Below the pieces are notes generated by a model that saw only the letters and a list, made by a program, of their open reading frames with translations, was not told the DNA's origin and searched no databases. This document shows, piece by piece, positions 9,670 to 16,571 of a stretch of 31,752 nucleotides of DNA. Position 1 is the first letter of the stretch. Each line of letters starts with the position of its first letter. A program made the position numbers and the translations under genes. Origin of the DNA: Clostridia bacterium (GTDB lineage: Bacteria > Bacillota_A > Clostridia > Christensenellales > Aristaeellaceae); NCBI GenBank assembly GCA_009783365.1, contig WRHG01000002.1, positions 1-31,752 of the forward strand, read 5' to 3'.

Positions 9670-11385
9670 TCAGTGAAACAGCGCGGGGAATGCGGGGAGG
9701 TCGCTCTCCCGCAGGCCGTCTGTCAACAGGGCAATATCCTCGGCTGGCAGCGCCGAGAGGGCGATGAGCAACCTTCCTGCCAGCCGCTGTTCCATTTCAT
9801 CCATCAGGTTCAGCCGGTTTTCCGCGGTAAGGTCGTCCAGGGAAAGAGGGGTCATATCCGCCGGGACGGGGTGAACCTTGAGGCCGGTGGGCGCGGACCC
9901 GGGATCGGGCCCATCCTTCACCAAAAACGATAGATCCAGCGAAACGTCCGCGTCCACGGATTCCTCGGGCCGGTCCGCAGAGGGATCGACGGCCGGGCCG
10001 GCGCTGTCCCGGGGCAGGGGCGGAAGATCCGCTATGCGGGAATAATCCGCCTCCGCGCTCAAGGCCGGGGAATCATCCGCCGGCGCGAAGGTAAAACAAA
10101 GAGCGGAGACGATCCTTTTATCCAGTTGGCGCTCTACCTGAACCTGGCCGCTTACGCGGCCGCCCTCCGGGCCGGCGCTGATACGCAGATCCGGGGTTGC
10201 GGTAAAAAGGGTGGTGGCGGACGCGCTCTTGCTTTCCGCGCGCTTGACCTGCGATGTCCAGGACCCTTTCAGGCCCCGGCCGCCGCCGTCCTCCTTGCCG
10301 GACAGGTTCACCTTCGTCAGCCTTGTTTCCGATGCCTTGCCCAGCCGGAGAGTCAGCTGGCTGCTTCCCTGAATGCTAAAATCGTCCTCAAACCGCTTCT
10401 GGGTCATCAAACCCTCCGCCAGGAGGGCGGGGCGCGCGCTCTTTTGCGGGGCGGTTTCCAGTTTGTAGCTGTCCTTCCGCTGAACGCCGTTGTTCACAAA
10501 AGCCCATTGATAGGTCAGCTTGCTGGTGGAGCCGTCTGGATAGAGGAGCGTGCCCTTCATGGCCACGCCCATGTCCTTGTCCTTTTCGCCGGCTTTATAG
10601 AGGGTCACGGCGAGATCCTTGCCGAAACGCGCCTGGTTCAAATCCTCCCGGCAAGCGTCGTCCATGCCGCATTGAAGCATATTTCGAAGGAAGGGCAGCA
10701 TTCCGTCGCTCTGCTCGGGAGTCAGCCGCGCGGTCTGGCTCCACCGGGCTGTGCCGATGTCCTTGATGCGGTGGCTGACCCGCTTTTTTACCGCGTAGGG
10801 TTCGCAGGCGTTAATCAGCGCCCTGTAACACCCGTCGGCTTCATCGATGGCGGCCAGGAAATCAAAGGAGCCCGTGGGGATGGCTGAGCGCGCTTTTTCT
10901 TCGGCGCTCCCGGAGGAAGGGGCCGCGGCTTCCTGGCCATCCGCTCCGCCGAGCAGGGCCAGCGGGGACGCGAACCGGCTTTCCAGGGCGCGGTTGGGTA
11001 GCAGGTCTGTTTGCAGGGTATAAACGCCGGACCGCTGAACCTCGGCGATGGTCATCACGGGGTCCTGGTCGCAGCGGAGGCGCAGTACGGTTGTCGATTC
11101 TTCCGCGCCTTCCGCCAGAACGGCGTCTATGGCCACATGGCGCAGCAGGGCGTTCAGTGAGTCAAGCCGGTTATTGGGAAAGGGAAGCAGGCCGTCCACG
11201 CGCAAGGAAGCGGTAAAGCGCAGCGGCTGCCACCGGCCCAGCCATCCGGAAAGAGGACCCTCCAGGCCCGAGGCCTGCAGATCCTCACCGCTTGCCGTCA
11301 GCGGTACCGCGAACGCCAGCAGCGTGAACAGCAGCGCGATGATGCCGGCCGAATGCCGAGGGGGTTGATGCGTTTTTGGGTTCAT
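9670..11385 (-). CDS. Secreted protein of unknown function
   Basis: The protein has 571 residues. Its ATG overlaps the stop of the dihydrouridine synthase gene (ATGA), and GGGAGGAGG lies just upstream. A signal peptide covers about residues 12-33 (SAGIIALLFTLLAFAVPLTASG). The mature part has an N-terminal beta-rich segment, a Cys-containing middle (CYRALINACEPYAVKKRVSHR ... MLQCGMDDACRED) and a long beta-rich stretch (TLLYPDGSTSKLTYQWAFVNNG, VKRAESKSAS). It ends in a helical C-terminus (LNLMDEMEQRLAGRLLIALS). I do not recognise a family. It could be a cell-envelope binding or assembly factor, and its four or more cysteines may form disulfides outside the cell. Confidence 0.85.
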   Translation of the reverse strand: MNPKTHQPPRHSAGIIALLFTLLAFAVPLTASGEDLQASGLEGPLSGWLGRWQPLRFTASLRVDGLLPFPNNRLDSLNALLRHVAIDAVLAEGAEESTTVLRLRCDQDPVMTIAEVQRSGVYTLQTDLLPNRALESRFASPLALLGGADGQEAAAPSSGSAEEKARSAIPTGSFDFLAAIDEADGCYRALINACEPYAVKKRVSHRIKDIGTARWSQTARLTPEQSDGMLPFLRNMLQCGMDDACREDLNQARFGKDLAVTLYKAGEKDKDMGVAMKGTLLYPDGSTSKLTYQWAFVNNGVQRKDSYKLETAPQKSARPALLAEGLMTQKRFEDDFSIQGSSQLTLRLGKASETRLTKVNLSGKEDGGGRGLKGSWTSQVKRAESKSASATTLFTATPDLRISAGPEGGRVSGQVQVERQLDKRIVSALCFTFAPADDSPALSAEADYSRIADLPPLPRDSAGPAVDPSADRPEESVDADVSLDLSFLVKDGPDPGSAPTGLKVHPVPADMTPLSLDDLTAENRLNLMDEMEQRLAGRLLIALSALPAEDIALLTDGLRESDLPAFPALFH

Positions 11386-12431
11386 TCGTGAGCCTCCTCC
11401 CGCTCCAACAGCCCTTGCAGCAGAGCGGTTTGTTGGGCCGCGCTCCGGGCCTGGTTCAACGCCCTCCTGATGCTGGCAGCCCCCTGAAGACCGCTGACGT
11501 AATGGCCTAGGTGCTTGCGCATTTCCAGCACTCCCAGGGTTTCGCCCTTAAAACCCGCCATGAGCTCAATATGCCGGATAGCAAGGCGTATACGCTCCCC
11601 GGGGGAGGGCGGGGATACGGGCAAGCCGTCGAGGGCCTGCCGCGCCGCGCGAAACAGCGCCGGGTTGCCCATTGCCCCCCGGCCGATCATTAGGCCGGGA
11701 CAGCCTGTTTCCGCCAGGATGCGCACCGCGTCCCCCGGGGTAAAAACGTCGCCGTTGGCGATGACGGGAAGGGATGCGGCTTCGCGGATTGCCCGGATCG
11801 CCCTGTAATCCGCCCGTCCTCCATAGCCCTGCTCCCGGGTACGGCCGTGGACGCAGATCCACTGAAAACCCAGGCCGGCCGCGGCTTGAGCCAGCAGCGC
11901 CGCGTGAAGGCTCTCCCGGTCGAAGCCCAGGCGGGTTTTCAAGGTGACGGGCAAGTAGGTGTTGGCCTTTACGGCCTCCATGATCCGAAAGGCCAGGTCC
12001 GGATTCTTCAACAGAGCGCTGCCCTCGCCGGAGGATGTGACCTTGCGCGCGGGACAGCCCATGTTGATATCCAGGGAGGTGAACCGACCCAGGGCGGTAA
12101 TGCGGGCCGCGGCTTCGCCCATGGCTGCCGGGTCCTTCCCAAAGAGTTGGCAGGCGGTGCCCGGCTCCTGCGGGTGGACTTCCAGCAGGCGGGCGTAGGC
12201 GGGGTTGCCGGGCTTGGCGCACAGGTAGCCCACGGCGCTCACCATCTCGGTACACGCATAGCCCGCGCCCATCCGGTAGCTGAGCAGCCGCATGGGCCAG
12301 TCCGTGATTCCCGCCATGGGAGCCAGCCCCAGGGTGGCCCGGGTTGTTTTTCCGCTTGGCGGAAGGTTCGGGGCGGCGGTCCCGGCGGGGGCCGGTTCGG
12401 GGCGGGGGGCTGTTTGACCCTCCCGCCTCAT
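11382..12431 (-). CDS. dusB: tRNA-dihydrouridine synthase (DusB/NifR3 type)
   Basis: This 349-residue FMN-dependent enzyme reduces uridine to dihydrouridine in tRNA. Motifs in order are LGLAPMAGITDWPMR (start of the TIM barrel), QLFGKDP, LDINMGCPARKV with the catalytic cysteine, LPVTLKTRLGF, ICVHGRTREQGYGG, LPVIANGDVFTPGDA and GLMIGRGAMGNPALF. About 35 Pro/Ala-rich residues precede the barrel (TAPRPEPAPAGTAAPNLPP), an unusual N-terminal extension. The start is an ATG overlapping the upstream stop (ATGA), with GAGGAGG 6 nt before it, so the extension is probably translated. It is coupled on both sides, to the GH127-like gene upstream and to a secreted protein downstream. Confidence 0.95.
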   Translation of the reverse strand: MRREGQTAPRPEPAPAGTAAPNLPPSGKTTRATLGLAPMAGITDWPMRLLSYRMGAGYACTEMVSAVGYLCAKPGNPAYARLLEVHPQEPGTACQLFGKDPAAMGEAAARITALGRFTSLDINMGCPARKVTSSGEGSALLKNPDLAFRIMEAVKANTYLPVTLKTRLGFDRESLHAALLAQAAAGLGFQWICVHGRTREQGYGGRADYRAIRAIREAASLPVIANGDVFTPGDAVRILAETGCPGLMIGRGAMGNPALFRAARQALDGLPVSPPSPGERIRLAIRHIELMAGFKGETLGVLEMRKHLGHYVSGLQGAASIRRALNQARSAAQQTALLQGLLEREEAHE

Positions 12432-14101
12432 CTCCCGCCTCCTCTGGGGAAAGCGGCGATGCGGCCCTCCGTGCCCGCGTAGGGAAGCAGTGTAAGCTCA
12501 TACTCCGTGGTGACCGGCAGGCCCTGGGGGGGCGGCGTGATGAAGCCGTTCTTGGCCTGCCAGCCGGGCGCGCCGCAGGCGCGGGCGTAGACGAGAGGGA
12601 CGCCGTCCTTTTCCCCGGAGGACAGTATGGGGGCGGCGTCTTCGCCGGCGACGGTCAGGGCGTATTGCCAGCCGTCCTCCGGGTCCGGAAGGGAGAGAGC
12701 CATCAGGGTAGGACCGCAGAATACGGACTGGCTGCCGCGGTACCCTGTCTCCGCGCGGGGAACGCAGGCATACCGAAGGGTGACCGCGCTGCCCTCTTGA
12801 TAAGTGCCGCGCAGGGGCAGCAGGGCGCCCGCCGGCACTGGCCGCGTCTTTTTACCGCCGTCCGGGGTCACGCTGGCATCCAGCGCGTAGTGCGGAACCC
12901 GCAGCAGCAGGGTGAAGAGAACGGGTTGCTTGGTTTCCACGGTAAGGGTTAAGGTGCGCCGGAACAAGCCTTCCGCCTTGCATCGGATGCGCAGGGGCGC
13001 GCCTCCGATGCGGGTTACGCAGCCGCCGGAGACTGGAAGCAGCAGGGCTATCTCATCCGCTTCCCGGACCGTCCAGACGGACCGGCGGAGGGCGTACAGC
13101 GCCCTTAACAGCCATGCGGTTTCCGCCGGGGTAGGGGGAAGGAGGACGCAGCTTTCATCCCCGGGAAGCCGGTTCACAGGCTGCAGGCTTCGGATGCCTC
13201 TGTCGCCGATCATGTCGGGCAGGGCGTTGGCCAGCAGCATTTCCAGCTGCTCTGCCGCGGTCAGGTCGCCGCTTGCCATCAGCACGTCGGCGAGGGCCTC
13301 CGCCAGGGAGCAAAGGGCGGGTAGATCCGTGGCCCGGGCTGGATCCCGGCCCGCCAGGTACGGATCAGCCAGGAAAGCGCCCGCCGGCGCGCCGTGGTAG
13401 CGCTTTAGGTTGGCAAGCCCTGCTTTGGGGGCCGCGGCATCCCGGCCGGAGCCGCTGTAGAGGGCCAGGAGGGCAGTCATTGCGATTGTGTCGGCGGTGA
13501 GGCTGCCCGTAGCCAGCAGTTCCATCCGGCGATGGTACTCGGCGTTGCCGCCCGGGTCCTGCGGCCGCTGATAGGCTTTCAGAAAAGGGAAGCTGTGCAG
13601 CATGCCCGCCACATCCGGCAGTTGGTATCTCAGCCCTTCCAGCAGGGTAAGCAGGAAGGGCTGCCCGGTGCGGCGGTAGAGCTCGTCCGTCACCCGCAGG
13701 GCGTCCGCCCCCGCGGTGAAGAGCGCGTCTTCGGGCAGGCTCGGCATCGTTTCCTGGAAAGTGCGCATGGCGGATAAAAGGCGCAGCATCGCGCTCTTAT
13801 CCCGGCTTGCGGAGGCAGTCATCAGGGCTGCCCTGGCCAGGGACAGAAAAACGCGCGGATCCGCCCGGTCAAGGCCCTCCGCCGCGACTTCCACATCCGG
13901 CAGGGGAGGAAGATCCGTATAGCCGCCCAGCTTGCTGGCCAGCACCGCGTCCAGCGGAGACATGGCCTGAATATCGGCCATGCCAAGCACCTGGCGGTTC
14001 ATGGCGTGAAGCAGCCCCCCGTCCTGCACGGCCGCGTCGTTCAGCGGCGTGAAGGCCGGGTTGCCCAGCGGTGAGCGGCGATAAGCTTCCAGTGAGGGCA
14101 T
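12428..14101 (-). CDS. GH127 (beta-L-arabinofuranosidase, DUF1680)-like protein, probably non-canonical
   Basis: The protein has 557 residues from the ATG at 14101, which has GGAGG 6 nt upstream; an upstream in-frame ATG at 14185 lies close to the promoter -10 and is not used. The family call rests on a helical (alpha/alpha) N-terminal part, the segment LAGRDPARATDLPALCSLAE followed by an alpha helix ending in NALPD, and a C-terminal beta-sandwich region (FTLLLRVPHYALDASV ... SAVTLRYACVPRAETGYRG ... FCGPTLMALSLP). Canonical members have a Glu-x-Cys motif and a Cys-Cys pair that bind zinc and form the catalytic centre. Here the first region reads DLPALC (Cys about 264) and the second reads ESCVLLPP (Cys about 318), so at most one Cys of the pair remains. 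There is no signal peptide. It is the first gene of the six-gene operon. It may be a pseudoenzyme or have another activity. Confidence 0.7.
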   Translation of the reverse strand: MPSLEAYRRSPLGNPAFTPLNDAAVQDGGLLHAMNRQVLGMADIQAMSPLDAVLASKLGGYTDLPPLPDVEVAAEGLDRADPRVFLSLARAALMTASASRDKSAMLRLLSAMRTFQETMPSLPEDALFTAGADALRVTDELYRRTGQPFLLTLLEGLRYQLPDVAGMLHSFPFLKAYQRPQDPGGNAEYHRRMELLATGSLTADTIAMTALLALYSGSGRDAAAPKAGLANLKRYHGAPAGAFLADPYLAGRDPARATDLPALCSLAEALADVLMASGDLTAAEQLEMLLANALPDMIGDRGIRSLQPVNRLPGDESCVLLPPTPAETAWLLRALYALRRSVWTVREADEIALLLPVSGGCVTRIGGAPLRIRCKAEGLFRRTLTLTVETKQPVLFTLLLRVPHYALDASVTPDGGKKTRPVPAGALLPLRGTYQEGSAVTLRYACVPRAETGYRGSQSVFCGPTLMALSLPDPEDGWQYALTVAGEDAAPILSSGEKDGVPLVYARACGAPGWQAKNGFITPPPQGLPVTTEYELTLLPYAGTEGRIAAFPRGGGR

Positions 14102-14190
14102 GGGGGGCCTCCAAGGGTGATGAATCGGGGAGGGGATCCGGCTGAAAACGCGTGTTCTCCTATGGACGGCCTCTCCTCTCCGCATACAGT

Positions 14191-14218
14191 ATTATATAGG
14201 TTTTTTACATACCGTCAA
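14191..14218 (-). promoter_or_regulatory. Promoter of the six-gene GH127-like to cyclase operon
   Basis: On the minus strand, TTGACG (14213-14218) and a perfect TATAAT (14191-14196) are separated by 16 nt, with an A-rich spacer. The start codon at 14101 lies about 90 nt downstream. It is divergent from the promoter at 14289-14317. Confidence 0.75.
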
Positions 14219-14288
14219 GCCTGGAGATTGACGGCGCCTTTCCCTCCGGCCTCAGGGAATCAATGGCCGGGAGTTCCATGCCGCCGCG

Positions 14289-14317
14289 TTGACGGTTCCC
14301 GGGCGGCGTGATATGCT
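14289..14317 (+). promoter_or_regulatory. Promoter of the Dabb operon
   Basis: TTGACG (14289-14294) and TATGCT (14312-14317) are separated by 17 nt, and TGA directly before the -10 gives an extended -10 element. The Dabb start codon is 33 nt downstream of the -10. Confidence 0.6.
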
Positions 14318-14349
14318 GAAGCCGCAGGAAACGGAAGGGAGGAAAGGAC

Positions 14350-14646
14350 ATGGTTGCGCACATTGGGATGTTCTGGCTCAAGGAGAAGGACGACGAGGCC
14401 CTCGTGGCGGAGACCGTGGAAAAGCTGAACGGCATGCGGGGGAAGATTCCGGGGATGACAAGCCTCCATGCCGGCCGGGACCGGGGGATGTCCCCCCGCG
14501 GCTGTCATGTATGCCTCTCCGGGCTGTTTACGGATTGGGAGGCGCTGGAAGCGTATCAAAATCATCCTGTCCACCTGCCCGTGAAGGCCCACATGCACGC
14601 GGTGATGGAGCGGAGCGCCAGCGCGGATTTCGAGGTGGAGGCATGA
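14350..14646 (+). CDS. Dabb (stress-responsive alpha/beta barrel) domain protein
   Basis: The protein has 98 residues, the normal size for a single Dabb ferredoxin-like domain, which usually dimerises. Features are the N-terminal strand MVAHIGMFWLK, the helix with ALVAETVEKLNGMRGKIPGM, the strand HVCLSGLFTDWEALEAYQNHP, and the late His-containing helix (VHLPVKAHMHAVMER). GGAGG lies about 7 nt before the ATG. Its stop overlaps the next start (ATGA). Family members include stress-induced proteins and small cyclases or monooxygenase relatives, so the biochemical role cannot be assigned. Confidence 0.88.
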   Translation: MVAHIGMFWLKEKDDEALVAETVEKLNGMRGKIPGMTSLHAGRDRGMSPRGCHVCLSGLFTDWEALEAYQNHPVHLPVKAHMHAVMERSASADFEVEA

Positions 14647-15020
14647 GGGAAAAACAGGCAAAAACCGGCCCTAAGGGGACCCCGAACTCCGGCGGGGCCG
14701 GAGCGGAAGCGGATTCCGCCCTGTCCGGAAGGTTGTGGGTCCGGCTGATGACGGGACACCGATGCCTCCGCGAGGCGGTGCTGCCATGCGGCAGGGAAGA
14801 TCCGCGGGAAGCCTTGCGCCGGGCCCTTCCCGAGCTGGATGTAAGCCAGCCCTTATGGCTGCCCATCCATCAGGCGGACTGGGCGGAATATGCGCTGGCG
14901 CGGTTTTTGCCGGAGCATTTTGTGGACAGCGTTCCCTTTGACAGGATGGAGATCAGCTACATCGCCCCTCCCGAGGAGGCCCGTCCGGTCCGGAAGCGGA
15001 ACCCCCTGTGGGATGCGTAG
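14643..15020 (+). CDS. Small conserved-looking protein of unknown function
   Basis: The protein has 125 residues, starting at an ATG that overlaps the Dabb stop codon. An in-frame start as far up as 14289 exists but would read through the whole Dabb gene in another frame and is rejected. The first 25 residues are low complexity (Gly/Pro/Lys). The rest looks like a compact alpha/beta domain (LWVRLMTGHRCLREAVLPC, then LWLPIHQADWAEYALARFLP, then MEISYIAPPEE). No signal peptide or membrane segment is present. I do not recognise the family. Translational coupling suggests it works with the Dabb protein. Confidence 0.7.
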   Translation: MREKQAKTGPKGTPNSGGAGAEADSALSGRLWVRLMTGHRCLREAVLPCGREDPREALRRALPELDVSQPLWLPIHQADWAEYALARFLPEHFVDSVPFDRMEISYIAPPEEARPVRKRNPLWDA

Positions 15021-15112
15021 GTAGTACGCCGGAATAGAGCGTCTGTGTCGAAGCGGCTGTGTTTTCATGTCGAAAATACGTCCAAAATGTTAGAGAAATG
15101 TAAGTATATCAA

Positions 15113-15145
15113 AGCGGAAGGGCAGGGCCTCTTCCGTTGTTTTTC
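15113..15145 (+). terminator. Intrinsic terminator of the Dabb operon
   Basis: The left arm AGCGGAAGGGC (15113-15123), loop AGG and right arm GCC-T-CTTCCGTT (15127-15138) form an 11-bp stem with one bulged T and one G-T pair. GTTTTTC follows. The T-tract overlaps the -35 of the next promoter. Confidence 0.65.
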
Positions 15146-15178
15146 TATATATATATGGTATAATGTGTTATAAACACA
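15137..15178 (+). promoter_or_regulatory. Promoter of the AroA-like / rRNA methyltransferase pair, with an operator-like palindrome
   Basis: TTGTTT (15137-15142) and a perfect TATAAT (15159-15164) are separated by 16 nt. The bases TGG before the hexamer make an extended -10. Starting at the last base of the -10, TGTGTT-ATA-AACACA (15164-15178) is a perfect 6+3+6 inverted repeat covering the expected transcription start, the position of a repressor operator. The regulator is not known. Confidence 0.65.
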
Positions 15179-15207
15179 ACATATGGTATCACCAAGGAGG
15201 AAACAGC

Positions 15208-16560
15208 ATGACGAGCCGTACCTTTCATCCCGGCCGTTTACATGGTCAGGCAATGGTTCCGCCTGCAAAGAGCGAGATCCAGCAGGCGCTTCTGCTGAGC
15301 GCGCTGGGCCGTGGCTCATGCCGCCTTCACGGATGTCCGCCGCCCATTAGCAATGACGTACAGGCCATGATCAATGGGGTGACCGCGCTGGGGGCCGCTG
15401 TGGAACGGAAGGGAAACACGATGTTGGTACGGCCGCCGGGCCGGGGGTCGGCGGATGAAGGGCCGGAAGGCCCGGCGGCGGTCCTTCACGCCCATGCGTG
15501 CGTTACCGCGCTGCGCATGCTGATACCTGTGCTTTGGGCCAGAGGGCAATCCGCCCGCGTCATTGTGGACGAAGGCCTTGCAAGCCGCCCGTTGGAGGCG
15601 CTGCGGCCTCTGGCGGAGCAGGTGGGCGCCACGATGGCCGGCCATCCCGCCCGGGACGGGGAGCCCGCCTGGGTGGAAGTGAGCGGCAAGCTGAACGCGG
15701 GCAGCTACCGGGTGATGGGGTCTCTACCAAGTCAGTTTGCCACCGGGCTGCTGATCGCCCTTGCGCATGCCACGGATGAGGCGGGCCAGCCGGCGCCGTC
15801 CCGGCTGGTGGTGACCGCGCCCATGGTGAGCCGCCCGTATCTGGATATATCCCTGCGGATGTTGAGGGAGTTTGGCAGCAATGTGCGGGAGGAACAGGAG
15901 GGGGTTTTTGCGATCAGCCCGGCCGGGCTTCATCCCCGGCCCCGTATGTATCCGGCCGACGTGCGTATGGAGGGGGATTGGAGCCTGGGGGCGGCGCTGC
16001 TGTGCGCAAACGCCATGGGCAGCGCGGTGGTGATCAAAAATCTGCGGGAAAAGGCTTCCCTGCAGGGTGACGCCCGCATTCTGTTTCTGCTGAGGGAGAT
16101 GGGCATGCTGGCCTATGAAGACCGGGGCGAGCTGTATGTCACCTGCCCGTCCCGGGCGGGGCTTCTGCCGCTGGCCGCCGACTGCGAGGACGTACCGGAC
16201 CTGGTCTCGATGCTGGCGCTGACATGTACCCAGGCTCATGGTCAGTCCGTCCTCTACGGGATGGAGCGGATACGGGGGAGGAAGCGCGGCCGTATTCAGA
16301 CCGTGATAAAGCTGCTCCGCAAGATGGGCGGTAAGCTGAACCTGAGCAAGGATGGGGACGCGCTGGTCATCAAAGGGCCTACGCCGCTGAAGGGCGGTTT
16401 TACGGCGGATGCCGGGAACGATCACCGGATCATGCAGTTAATGGCCGTGGCGGCGTTGATTGCCGACGGGCCGGTTACCGTCACCGGAGTGGAAGCCCGG
16501 GGCGGCTCCTGGCCCGGATTTTTGGATATATATAAGGATCTGGGCGGAAAGGCGGATTGA
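15208..16560 (+). CDS. Divergent EPSP synthase (AroA) family protein
   Basis: This 450-residue protein has the two-domain enolpyruvyl-transferase fold. AroA normally joins shikimate-3-phosphate and PEP in aromatic amino acid synthesis. The ATG at 15208 has AAGGAGG 7 nt upstream and is preferred over the ATG at 15163, which lies within the -10. Family landmarks are PAKSEIQQALLLSAL (about 19-33), ACVTALRMLIPV (about 97-108), SRPLEAL, LPSQFATGLLIAL (about 173-185), MEGDWSLGAALL, DVPDLVSMLAL, GMERIRGRKRGRI (about 351-363), NDHRIMQLMAV and GGSWPGFLDIYKDLG. Several positions that are catalytic in E. coli AroA differ: R27 is Gln26, G96 is Val99, E341 is Lys359 and K411 is Gly433. K22, S23, R124, Q171, D313, R344 and R386 equivalents look kept. 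Fold assignment is firm; EPSP synthase activity is doubtful. No other aro gene is nearby. Confidence 0.85.
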   Translation: MTSRTFHPGRLHGQAMVPPAKSEIQQALLLSALGRGSCRLHGCPPPISNDVQAMINGVTALGAAVERKGNTMLVRPPGRGSADEGPEGPAAVLHAHACVTALRMLIPVLWARGQSARVIVDEGLASRPLEALRPLAEQVGATMAGHPARDGEPAWVEVSGKLNAGSYRVMGSLPSQFATGLLIALAHATDEAGQPAPSRLVVTAPMVSRPYLDISLRMLREFGSNVREEQEGVFAISPAGLHPRPRMYPADVRMEGDWSLGAALLCANAMGSAVVIKNLREKASLQGDARILFLLREMGMLAYEDRGELYVTCPSRAGLLPLAADCEDVPDLVSMLALTCTQAHGQSVLYGMERIRGRKRGRIQTVIKLLRKMGGKLNLSKDGDALVIKGPTPLKGGFTADAGNDHRIMQLMAVAALIADGPVTVTGVEARGGSWPGFLDIYKDLGGKAD

Positions 16561-16571
16561 GAAGAGGTGCA

